Positions 33,773 through 41,280 of a stretch of 64,000 nt of DNA are shown piece after piece. Position 1 is the first letter of the stretch, and each line of letters opens with the position of its first letter. Under the pieces are notes generated by a model. It saw nothing but the letters and a program-made list of their open reading frames with translations. It ran no database searches and was not told the DNA's origin. The stretch lies in contig JBBQLP010000009.1 in the NCBI GenBank assembly GCA_038327995.1, positions 10,242-74,241 of the forward strand, written 5' to 3'. A program made the position numbers and the translations under genes. Source of the stretch: CAIOYC01 sp038327995 (GTDB lineage Bacteria; Pseudomonadota; Alphaproteobacteria; Caulobacterales; Caulobacteraceae).

Positions 33773-34183
33773 ATGAACAGTCTCGTCGCCATCGTCACGC
33801 TTCTGGCTATCCTGTTTTACTTTTCCACGGGGCTTGGCGTCGCCAGAGCGCGCGGAAAGTCCGGGATCAAGGCTCCGGCGATGACCGGCGATCCGGTGCT
33901 GGAGCGCGCCGTTCGGGTGCATATAAACACCCTGGAATGGATGCCGATTTTCCTGCCGAGCCTATGGCTCTTTGCCTACTTCTTCCCGATGGAGAATCTC
34001 GGGCCGGAGATCGCGGCGGCCCTGGGCTTGGTGTGGATACTGGGACGTTTCCTCTATCAGCGCGGCTATATGGTTGATCCCGCCAAACGCTCGACGGGCT
34101 TCCTCATTCAGTCGGTGTGCTGCCTCGTCCTCATACTTGGCGCCCTGGTTGGCGCGGTGATGCGCTGCGCTGCCGGAAGCTAA
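33773..34183 (+). CDS. MAPEG-family membrane protein
   Basis: A 136-residue protein with four transmembrane helices and the MAPEG pattern (RAVRVHINTLEWMPIFLPSLWLFA, the ERxxxNxxE-like region). Eukaryotic members are microsomal glutathione S-transferases and leukotriene synthases; bacterial roles are mostly uncharacterised. GGGGAG stands about seven bases before ATG. It stands between argG and the LysE-type exporter. Confidence 0.9.
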   Translation: MNSLVAIVTLLAILFYFSTGLGVARARGKSGIKAPAMTGDPVLERAVRVHINTLEWMPIFLPSLWLFAYFFPMENLGPEIAAALGLVWILGRFLYQRGYMVDPAKRSTGFLIQSVCCLVLILGALVGAVMRCAAGS

Positions 34184-34238
34184 GCCGCTCGATCCGAGGG
34201 CTGGAGGGATAGTGCGGCGTGGCTTATAGGGCTGCACC

Positions 34239-34865
34239 ATGCTGCTCCCCGTAGATCCGCAACGCTACGCCGTCTTCTTCGGCGTCATGGTGGTCATGGC
34301 CCTGACCCCCGGCCCCGCCAATCTGTTCTCTATCGCCAACGGCATGGAGAAGGGCCCCCGGGCGGTAATCGAGGGCGTGGTTGGCATGAACCTCGCAAGC
34401 CTGACCTGGTTTGCGGCGGCGGCGCTGGGGCTCGGCGCGCTAATCGCGGCGTTTCCAGCGGTGTTCAAGCTGCTGACCTTCGTAGGCGCGGCCTATGTGG
34501 CGTGGCTAGGGCTGAAGGCGCTCTGGTCGGCGCGGCGGACCGAGGGCGACGCTCATCTCACCTTCGCCAAGGCTAGCCGTCATCCCTTCGTGGACGGTTT
34601 CATGGTGCAGATCACCAACCCCAAGGCGCTTCTGTTCTTCACCGCTGTCCTGCCGCCATTTTTGGATGTGAAGCGACCGTTCCTGGCTCAGCTTTCAGTC
34701 TTTGCAGCGACCACCACCGGGCTCGATCTGTGCACCATGACCGCCTACGGCCTCGGCGGAGCGGTGCTGGCGACACGAATGAACGAGCCCCACTTCCGTC
34801 GCGGGTTCTCCGTATTCGTGGGAGTGCTTCTGCTCTCGGCGGCGGCGCTGATCGCCACGCGTTGA
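34239..34865 (+). CDS. LysE/RhtB-family amino-acid exporter
   Basis: A 208-residue membrane protein with about six helices and the family N-terminus ALTPGPANLFSIANGMEKGPRAV. Also seen are FVGAAYVAWLGLKALWS and FVDGFMVQITNPKALLFFTAVLPPF. Members export lysine/arginine, homoserine, threonine or other small molecules. Its closeness to argG is suggestive only; the genes are separated by MAPEG and gaps of 55-100 bases. Confidence 0.92.
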   Translation: MLLPVDPQRYAVFFGVMVVMALTPGPANLFSIANGMEKGPRAVIEGVVGMNLASLTWFAAAALGLGALIAAFPAVFKLLTFVGAAYVAWLGLKALWSARRTEGDAHLTFAKASRHPFVDGFMVQITNPKALLFFTAVLPPFLDVKRPFLAQLSVFAATTTGLDLCTMTAYGLGGAVLATRMNEPHFRRGFSVFVGVLLLSAAALIATR

Positions 34866-35002
34866 CACCTTTGCAAGTTTCGCCATCTGTGTCCTTGTGG
34901 GAAGGCGGCAACCATCAGACGGACATGATCGTTCCGCACGTTGTAGGTTAAGCTTGTCCCGCGCCGCCGCATCGCCGGTCGCCGCCCCTTGAGGAGATCG
35001 CC

Positions 35003-35560
35003 ATGAAGCGCTTCCTTCTTCCCCTGTTGGCCGCAACTGCGCTGACCATCGCCGGTTGCGAAACGGCCACGCCTTATCAGCCCATCTCCGCGCGCAATGG
35101 CTCGGCCAGCGGCGGCTATTCCGAGCACCAGATCGAGGCCAACCGCTGGAGCGTAACCTTCGCCGGCAACTCCCTGACCTCACGCCAGACCGTAGAACGC
35201 TATCTGCTCTACCGCTCGGCGGAACTGACCTTGGCGCAGGGCTTCGACTGGTTCGCCACCGCGGATCGCCAAACCGATAAGCAGACCTCCACCTACGTTG
35301 ATTCCGATCCGTTCTACTCCGGCTTCGGAGGATACTGGGGTCCGCGATGGGGCTTCTATCGGCGCGGCTATGGTTGGGGCTATGGCCGTTTCGGCGATCC
35401 CTTCTGGGGCGCCCCGCTCGATGTGAGCCAGACCAGCCAGTATCAGGCCACGGCTGAAATCGTCATGGGCAAGGGCGGCAAGCCCGCGGACCGCAACGCC
35501 TTCGACGCCCGCTCGGTGATCGAACACCTCGGTCCGGGTTTGCAACGCCCGCAAGCGTAG
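35003..35560 (+). CDS. CC0125/CC1285-type lipoprotein
   Basis: A 185-residue lipoprotein with lipobox IAGC (Cys about residue 19). The family pattern is YSEHQIEANRWSVTFAGNSLTSRQTVERYLLYRSAELTLAQGFDWF, followed by a Tyr/Gly/Trp-rich loop around YWGPRWGFYRRGYGWGYG and a last strand YQATAEIVMGKG. This set is known from Caulobacter proteins CC0125 and CC1285; the function is not established. GAGGAG lies six to seven bases before ATG. It converges on the phosphoesterase gene. Confidence 0.85.
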   Translation: MKRFLLPLLAATALTIAGCETATPYQPISARNGSASGGYSEHQIEANRWSVTFAGNSLTSRQTVERYLLYRSAELTLAQGFDWFATADRQTDKQTSTYVDSDPFYSGFGGYWGPRWGFYRRGYGWGYGRFGDPFWGAPLDVSQTSQYQATAEIVMGKGGKPADRNAFDARSVIEHLGPGLQRPQA

Positions 35561-35564
35561 GGCG

Positions 35565-36362
35565 CTACGCTTCGGGAGCTATCCGCCTTGGCAGCGCCCA
35601 CGTGCGATAGGGCTCGAAGTGCGAGCCTGTCCAGCCCATGGCGGTGACGGTGATGGTTTCATCGTCCGCCGAGATGCAGTTGAAGCTCGGCGGCGTGCCC
35701 CGCGTTCGGATCGACAGTGTGCCCGCGCCGATGGCGTAGGTGCGTCCGTCGCCGCAGCCGCTCAGAGACATGGCGAAGGGGTTGTGAACGTGTCCGGTCA
35801 GTATGGCGTCCACCCCGCCCGAGCAGAGTATCCCCGCCGCTTCCTCGCCCCGGTGCACGCCTCCCGACACCGGCGTGTCGATGGCCTCTACTAGGGGATG
35901 ATGACAGGCGATCAGGCGCAGCGCTCCGCCATGTTCCGCCGCCATTTCCGCCGCAGCCTCCCGGCAAAGATCGAGATCAATGGCGCCCTTGGACCAGTCG
36001 GGCCGGGGCTGCGCCCCTCTGGCGGTGGTGATGGTGCGCAAGCGAACCCCCGGCGCATCGTAGTTCTCTCCAGACGCCGGGCCGATCCAGCGGCGATAGC
36101 GCCCGAACGGAACGAGCGCCCGCAAGGGAATGTTCCAGTAGGGAGTGTCATGGTTGCCAGGGGTGGAAAGGCATGGCTTGGGCAGATCCTTGATCCAGGC
36201 CGCCGCCGCCTCGAACTCGCGCGGCAGACCGTTCAGGGTGATGTCGCCAGTGAGGATCACAAGGTCGGGCTTGTCGTCGCGGGCATAGGCGGCGGCGGCG
36301 GCCACGGCCGCCGCATCCTCGCCCCCAAAATGGACGTCGCTCAGTTGCAGAATGCGGATCAT
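35565..36362 (-). CDS. Calcineurin-like metallophosphoesterase
   Basis: A 265-residue cytoplasmic phosphoesterase of the CpdA type. The dimetal motifs are complete: LSDVHFGG (DxH), LTGDITLNG (GDxxxxG), TPGNHDTPYW (GNHD), IACHHPL and ILTGHVHNP (GHxH). Relatives hydrolyse cyclic nucleotides, UDP-sugars or phospholipid-like diesters. Its start overlaps the stop of the lipid-kinase gene by one base (TGATG), so it is the second gene of that operon, suggesting a joint role in lipid phosphate metabolism (inferred). Confidence 0.92.
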   Translation of the reverse strand: MIRILQLSDVHFGGEDAAAVAAAAAYARDDKPDLVILTGDITLNGLPREFEAAAAWIKDLPKPCLSTPGNHDTPYWNIPLRALVPFGRYRRWIGPASGENYDAPGVRLRTITTARGAQPRPDWSKGAIDLDLCREAAAEMAAEHGGALRLIACHHPLVEAIDTPVSGGVHRGEEAAGILCSGGVDAILTGHVHNPFAMSLSGCGDGRTYAIGAGTLSIRTRGTPPSFNCISADDETITVTAMGWTGSHFEPYRTWALPRRIAPEA

Positions 36363-37366
36363 CAGGCGGACGGCGGGGTCGCCGCACCCTCTGCGCCAAG
36401 GGTATCCGAAGCGGCAGGGGGCGGTGCGAAAGCACGGAAGGCGACGGGTACAAAGCTGATTCCTACTGTGGGTGGCAGCCGCACCGGCTCCCCATCCAGC
36501 ACCGCCGGGATATGACCCCGCGCCGAGGCGCGCGCCTTCAGAACCCTCTCCACCGTCACCGCAGGATCATCGCGCCATGCTCCCCGAAGCATATTAAAGC
36601 CGAGGCGGAAGGCGTCGGCGGCCCCCTTGGGGTCGAGAGCGGCGGCCTCTAGCGCGGCCTCGTCGTGCACCGCGCGCGACACTAGGGGGCACATGAGAGT
36701 CAGGGCCTCGGCGTTACGCTCATAGCCTTCATCAAGACTGAAACGGAGCGAGCCGGTAAAGGCGCGGCTGAGCGCATAGCGACCGCGAGCCAGCGCGACG
36801 CTGAGCTGCTTAGCCCGCATGGCCTCGCGCGCCTTGGCCCAGAGCGCAGGGGCGCCAAGGATGGCGGCGACATAGAAGGCGCGCCCGTCCACTTGCCCGC
36901 CTGAGACCGGGCGCTCCACACCTTCCTGCAGCATCCGCTCCAGCGCCTCGGCCCAGGGGCCGGTTCCATAGAGGGCGTGGGGCAGCATATTCATGGTGCC
37001 GCCCGGCAGGGGAGCAATCAGCGGCCCTGTCGCACCCGCAAGGCCCGCCGCCAGACCGGCTGTGCCGTCGCCTGCCAACACGATCACAAGGTCAGGGGCC
37101 GCGTCTACCGCCGCGCGGACGGCCACAGCTATATCGCGGGGCTCGGCCTCGCAGACGCGTGCAGCGAAGCCATGCTCGGCCAGCATATTCTCCAGATGCT
37201 CGGCCGCGCCCGCACCAACGCTGCCGGACGCGGGGTTCACCACCGCCTCGACCCGGCGGATGCGGAGGGATGATTGGCGCTGGCGCACCGTGGCTAAGCT
37301 TTGTTGGCCGTCAGCCATTGGGGTCGGGTTCCATTCTAGATCGTCCAGAGGCGAGGTCGGTTTCAT
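36362..37366 (-). CDS. Diacylglycerol/sphingosine kinase-family lipid kinase
   Basis: A 334-residue DAGK-catalytic-domain protein. AVVNPASGSVG is the first nucleotide-binding motif, VIVLAGDGTAGLAAGL the GDGT motif and PLPGGTMNMLPHALYG the substrate loop. The C-terminal beta-sandwich ends near LDGEPVRLPPTVGISFVPVAFRAF. Bacterial members phosphorylate diacylglycerol, undecaprenol or sphingoid lipids, the last being present in Caulobacter relatives. Alternative starts are at 37366 (MKPTSPL) and 37318 (MADGQQS). It leads the operon with the phosphoesterase. Confidence 0.9.
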   Translation of the reverse strand: MKPTSPLDDLEWNPTPMADGQQSLATVRQRQSSLRIRRVEAVVNPASGSVGAGAAEHLENMLAEHGFAARVCEAEPRDIAVAVRAAVDAAPDLVIVLAGDGTAGLAAGLAGATGPLIAPLPGGTMNMLPHALYGTGPWAEALERMLQEGVERPVSGGQVDGRAFYVAAILGAPALWAKAREAMRAKQLSVALARGRYALSRAFTGSLRFSLDEGYERNAEALTLMCPLVSRAVHDEAALEAAALDPKGAADAFRLGFNMLRGAWRDDPAVTVERVLKARASARGHIPAVLDGEPVRLPPTVGISFVPVAFRAFAPPPAASDTLGAEGAATPPSA

Positions 37367-37528
37367 GGTGGGCTTTTTCTCAGTGAAAGAATGTCGCCCG
37401 GACTTAGGTTCGATGCGCTAACGGGTAGGGATGGCGGCTGTTCCGACGGCTTTGCGTGTTAAGCGGAACCGTGGCCTTTAGACGACGTTTCGCAAAATGG
37501 GGATTGAAAACTGGACGGAAAACTCGCT

Positions 37529-37834
37529 ATGACCGCGCACCGCATTACGACGCTGGCCCTGTGCGCCGCGATGACCGGCCTGGGCGCCTGCTCGACCTTG
37601 CGGTCGTCCGATGTCAGGATCCCGCCTCCCCCTCCTCCGCCGTCGTCGATGGAATCCCGTGTGAGCGGAACCCCCGTCGCGCCCGCTCTCCCGAAGGGCT
37701 GTGTTGACCAGAAGTGCGCCCGGCGTGCGCTGGCCATGCACCGGCAGTATTTCGACCAGCGTCACAAGCGCTACTACTATTACGACCCCTCGCGCCGAGC
37801 CTATTTCTGGGAAGATGGCGCCCCTAAATCCTGA
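37529..37834 (+). CDS. Small proline-rich lipoprotein
   Basis: A 101-residue lipoprotein: signal with lipobox LGAC (Cys about residue 21), a polyproline stretch (RIPPPPPPPSS), a CVDQKC pair, and a basic aromatic tail (RRALAMHRQYFDQRHKRYYYYD). No family recognised. The Tyr/Arg-rich tail could bind peptidoglycan or anionic polymer (speculative). Start ATG at 37529 lies 162 bases from the divergent lipid kinase. Confidence 0.75.
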   Translation: MTAHRITTLALCAAMTGLGACSTLRSSDVRIPPPPPPPSSMESRVSGTPVAPALPKGCVDQKCARRALAMHRQYFDQRHKRYYYYDPSRRAYFWEDGAPKS

Positions 37835-38173
37835 GCCGACGCGGTGTCCACATGGCGGCGCGGGTCGCTCGCTGATGGGGAGCTTCGAGCGTGCACACAA
37901 AGAAGCGGCGGGCTCCGAAGAAGCCACCGTCAGTCGGCATTGAAATGCGGGGGGTGCGGAGGCGGCAGACTGGCGAACCAGCCTGTGTCGGGGGGGCGTC
38001 GCCGCCTCCGCACCTGACATAACAACGGTGTTGAAAGGTGGTTCCGGCGGTTCCACGGCTTTTTTGACTATTTTTTGCCAGCGCCCTTTCCCATTCTTCC
38101 CATGAGGCCCGTTCTCCCGAGGAGGAACAGGGCGCTTCGTTCACACGTTTGCATGGCGAACGGGAAGCAAGCC
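37835..38173. other. Spacer with strong secondary structure
   Basis: About 340 bases without a convincing protein gene. It holds a long inverted repeat (37953-38014, described separately), two T-runs near 38060-38080, and a second inverted repeat with 8-base arms, AGCGCCCT near 38080 and AGGGCGCT near 38127. The last may fold in the leader of the small membrane-protein gene that begins at 38174. Confidence 0.45.
37953..38078 (+). ncRNA. Candidate structured RNA
   Basis: GGTGCGGAGGCGGC (37953-37966) is exactly complementary to 38001-38014. Within the 34-base loop CTGG-CGAA-CCAG (37970-37981) makes a second hairpin. Downstream, a weak GTGG/CCAC hairpin is followed by CGGCTTTTTTGACTATTTTTT, a terminator-like end. 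The layout fits a small RNA of about 120 bases, but strand, ends and conservation are unknown. It could also be a terminator for the upstream lipoprotein gene. Confidence 0.35.
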
Positions 38174-38449
38174 ATGACCGATGAACCCAAACAACCCTAT
38201 CCCGAACCCAGCCTCGCGGAGAGCGTGCAGGTGCAGTCGGAGTTTCGCGCCAAGCAGGGGCGTACGGGCTGGCGCATTCTGGCCATCCTGGCGATCTCGC
38301 TTGTCTTGGCCGTCGCAGCCCTGTTCGGCCTGTGGGGCTTGCACGCGCCGCAGTTGGCCAAGCCTGGCGTGCATGGCTCGTCGCAGACGACCAGCCCCGC
38401 CGACGCCAATCGCTTCAACACGGCCGAGCCCTCTCCGCGCTCCAACTAA
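38174..38449 (+). CDS. Small single-pass membrane protein
   Basis: A 91-residue protein with an acidic, Pro-rich N-terminus (MTDEPKQPYPEPSLAESVQV), a short basic turn, one transmembrane helix (ILAILAISLVLAVAALFGLWGL, residues about 40-61) and a Ser/Thr-rich tail. No family recognised. ATG at 38174 has GGAAG upstream; the frame also reads in from 38075. It is 170 bases before the hybrid kinase on the same strand. Confidence 0.65.
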   Translation: MTDEPKQPYPEPSLAESVQVQSEFRAKQGRTGWRILAILAISLVLAVAALFGLWGLHAPQLAKPGVHGSSQTTSPADANRFNTAEPSPRSN

Positions 38450-38559
38450 GGCCCATCTGTCGCGGGGCCGATACCGGCGCCATAGGCGCGAGCCGCACCG
38501 GTCAGCAATTGGCCGTCGCCACGCCGCGCAGAGCCGACTGCGATTCATGATTACTGATT

Positions 38560-38582
38560 TTGGCAAACACTGTGTTTACCAA
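38560..38582 (+). promoter_or_regulatory. Near-perfect palindrome upstream of hybrid kinase gene
   Basis: TTGGCAAACAC-T-GTGTTTACCAA: 11-base arms with one mismatch around a single central base, 37 bases before the kinase start. Length and symmetry are those of an operator for a dimeric repressor. It lies where it would block transcription or form a hairpin in the leader. Confidence 0.55.
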
Positions 38583-38598
38583 TACCTGCCACGGTGAA

Positions 38599-38615
38599 GA
38601 CCTCTGCGAGAGGTC
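38599..38615 (+). promoter_or_regulatory. Hairpin covering the kinase ribosome-binding site
   Basis: GACCTCT-GCG-AGAGGTC is a perfect 7-base stem with a 3-base loop. Its right arm contains the Shine-Dalgarno AGAGG (38609-38613) of the ATG at 38620. In mRNA this would hide the ribosome-binding site and lower or regulate translation of the kinase. Confidence 0.5.
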
Positions 38616-38619
38616 CTGT

Positions 38620-41280
38620 ATGTCCGAGTTCCCGCCCGTCGCCCCCGAGGCCCCGTCCGGTTCCATGCTTTCCGACACCCAGGGGTCGTGGCTATTTCAA
38701 CATAGCGTCGATCTCGTCGTGGTTGCTGACTGGAGTTCGGTTATCCGGGAGATCAATCCGGCCTGGACCCGCACGCTCGGATGGGAAAGCGTGGAACTGA
38801 TCGGGCGCAACATCTACGACTTCGTTCACCCCGAGGACGTTCCTGCGCTTCGCGAGACGGGCGTCCAGGCGAGACAAACAGGATCGAGCCGTCGCTCCTT
38901 CCGTATAGCCGTCAAGGGCGGTGGCTGGCGCTGGCTGGACGGCATCTGTCAGGTCATGGCCCCCGATCGTCTGACCGGCATCATGCGTGATGTGACCGAG
39001 GAGCGCGGGCGGGCGCAGGCGCATCAGCGTCTGCTCGCCCACGCCGAGCTTTTGGCCGACAACGCCGGGATCGTCACCTGGACCCTCGACGGCGCCACGG
39101 GAGAGTTCATTCGCTCGCGCACCCTGCCCGACCATCTGAACGTCGATGGCCGCTGCACCTTCAAGGTTGGCGATCTGACTGCACACATCCACCCCGACGA
39201 TGAGGCGACAGCAAGCGAAAAGCTGCGGGGCTCGATCATCGACGGCTCCCCGGGGAGCTATGAGACCCGGGTTCGCGCTCCGCAGGGCGGCTGGATGACG
39301 TTCCAGGTCAACTACCTGTGCGTGAAGCGCCCGGACGGTCTGCACAACGTCCACGGTTTGTCGCAGGATATCACCGAAGTGGTCGCCGCCCGCGACGCCG
39401 CCCGCGCCGCGGAACGGGAAGCTCACGCCGTATTGGAGAATGCGCCCTTTGCGGCGGTTCTGCTGGACCCGAACCTAAAATATATTAGCGCCAACTCTGG
39501 CTGGCGGCGGATGTTCAACGTGTCTGCGGAAGATGTTTTTGAGGCTCGCCAATTCGGCGCCCGGCAGACTCCCGCTACGAGGAAGCGGCTCAACCGCACG
39601 CTGCAACGCGTCCTCACCGGCGAAGTTGTGAACCGCGCCGAAGAACACACGGAACTCTCCGACGGTACGAAGCTGGTCGTGCGTTGGCAGGCTCGCCCCT
39701 GGTTTTCAGGCAGCGGCGAGGTTCGGGGAGTCATCGTCTACATCAGCGATATCACCGACATGATCCATGCGCGCCGCGCGGCGCGGGCTAACGCCAAGCG
39801 GTTGAAGCTGGCGTTGGAAGCGGCCAACGCCACGGTCTTCGAGGTGGACTACGCCCACAAGACTTTCTGGGCCGCTCCGGGGTTCCACAAACTCGCGGGC
39901 CGCACCTTGACTTATAACGAGGCGGTAGGGGCCTGGCCGACCCTGCATCCCGAGGACCGCGTGGAGATGTCCGCACGGCTGGAAGCTTTCGACACCCGCC
40001 ACCCGGAGCCGATAGAGGCGCGAATTATGCTGCCGGAGGGCCCCCGCTGGACCCGTTCGCACCTGCGCACAGTTCACGACGCCTCAGGGCGCCCACGCAA
40101 ATCGACCGGGTTGATGCTGGATATCGACGCCTCCAAACGCCAGACCGTCGCACTCGCCGAGGCCGAACAACGCGCGAATGTGGCCACCGAGGCTAAGTCT
40201 CAGTTCCTCGCCAACATCAGCCATGAAATCCGCACGCCTATGAACGGTGTGCTGGGCGTCTTGCAACTGATCCAGCGCGAGCATCTCGATGCGTCCGAGC
40301 TGGCGTTGCTGGACGAAGCGCTGGCCTCGGGCCGGATGCTCACTGAAATGCTCGACGACCTGCTGGACTTCTCCAAGATCGAGACCGGCCAGTTCGAGTT
40401 GCACGCCGAAGCCATTGATCCCTCGGCGGTGTTGGTGGGGGTAGCCAGCCTGCTGCAACCTGCGGCGTCGGCCAAGGGGCTGACCATGAGTGCGATCTCG
40501 GCTCCCGATCTCGGGATAATCAGCGCCGATCCGCTGCGCCTGCGCCAAGCCCTCTACAACCTGTTGGGCAATGCGGTGAAGTTCACGCCCTCGGGTTCTA
40601 TCGAGGCCCGACTGGTTCGCGCGGACGGAAACAAGCTGCGCTTTGAAATCCAGGACACTGGAATCGGCGTGCCGGAAGCGGCGCAGGCCACATTGTTCGA
40701 GCGGTTCGAGCAGGCTGACGGTTCAGCGACACGCCAATACGGAGGTTCGGGCCTCGGCCTCGCTATCACCAAGCGATTGGCGGAAATGATGGGCGGGTCG
40801 GTGGGCTTCTCATCGAAGCCGGGCGAAGGTTCGACATTCTGGATCGAGATAGACGGGACCAATGTCGAGGCCCCTGCCAACGACATCGAAGAGCCCGACA
40901 TTGGCCCCTTCAAGGTGCTTCTGGTTGAAGACAATCCGACCAACCGGCTGGTAATCTCCAAGATACTCGAGGCGCTGGGCGTAGTGGTGGAAACCGCCTG
41001 TGACGGGGTGGAGGGAGTGGAGATGGCCAGGAGCGGCGCCTACGACCTTGTGCTGATGGATATCCAGATGCCGGGCATGGACGGGATCGAGGCCACCAAA
41101 CGCATACGCGCCATGGAGGGCTCGCAAGGCTCCCTGCCCATCCTCGCTGTCACCGCCAACGTCTTGGCCGAGCAGCGCACCAGTTATGCCGACGCGGGCA
41201 TGAACGGAGTGGTCTCCAAGCCGGTTTCGGCCGCCGCCCTTCTGGCCGAGATCAGCCGGGTGACGGAGCGGGCGGCTTAG
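38620..41280 (+). CDS. PAS-containing hybrid sensor histidine kinase
   Basis: An 886-residue cytoplasmic hybrid kinase without transmembrane helices. Three to four PAS domains span about residues 25-500 (for example LFQHSVDLVVVADWSSVIREINPAW and VLENAPFAAVLLDPNLKYISANSGW). HisKA follows with the phospho-His at about residue 535 in FLANISHEIRTPMNGVLG. The ATPase domain has LYNLLGNAVKFTPSG, DTGIGVPE and GGSGLGLAITKRLAEMMGG. A C-terminal receiver has LLVEDNPTNR and the phospho-Asp near 814 in LVLMDIQMPGMDG. No response regulator or Hpt gene is adjacent. The start has AGAGG upstream but inside a hairpin. Converges on the ABC/M1 gene with a four-base overlap. Confidence 0.92.
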   Translation: MSEFPPVAPEAPSGSMLSDTQGSWLFQHSVDLVVVADWSSVIREINPAWTRTLGWESVELIGRNIYDFVHPEDVPALRETGVQARQTGSSRRSFRIAVKGGGWRWLDGICQVMAPDRLTGIMRDVTEERGRAQAHQRLLAHAELLADNAGIVTWTLDGATGEFIRSRTLPDHLNVDGRCTFKVGDLTAHIHPDDEATASEKLRGSIIDGSPGSYETRVRAPQGGWMTFQVNYLCVKRPDGLHNVHGLSQDITEVVAARDAARAAEREAHAVLENAPFAAVLLDPNLKYISANSGWRRMFNVSAEDVFEARQFGARQTPATRKRLNRTLQRVLTGEVVNRAEEHTELSDGTKLVVRWQARPWFSGSGEVRGVIVYISDITDMIHARRAARANAKRLKLALEAANATVFEVDYAHKTFWAAPGFHKLAGRTLTYNEAVGAWPTLHPEDRVEMSARLEAFDTRHPEPIEARIMLPEGPRWTRSHLRTVHDASGRPRKSTGLMLDIDASKRQTVALAEAEQRANVATEAKSQFLANISHEIRTPMNGVLGVLQLIQREHLDASELALLDEALASGRMLTEMLDDLLDFSKIETGQFELHAEAIDPSAVLVGVASLLQPAASAKGLTMSAISAPDLGIISADPLRLRQALYNLLGNAVKFTPSGSIEARLVRADGNKLRFEIQDTGIGVPEAAQATLFERFEQADGSATRQYGGSGLGLAITKRLAEMMGGSVGFSSKPGEGSTFWIEIDGTNVEAPANDIEEPDIGPFKVLLVEDNPTNRLVISKILEALGVVVETACDGVEGVEMARSGAYDLVLMDIQMPGMDGIEATKRIRAMEGSQGSLPILAVTANVLAEQRTSYADAGMNGVVSKPVSAAALLAEISRVTERAA

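Noticed and set aside
38597..38620. Longer hybrid-kinase start at the TTG 38560
   Set aside because: The ATG at 38620 has its own AGAGG site, and the TTG lies inside the palindrome with no ribosome-binding site.
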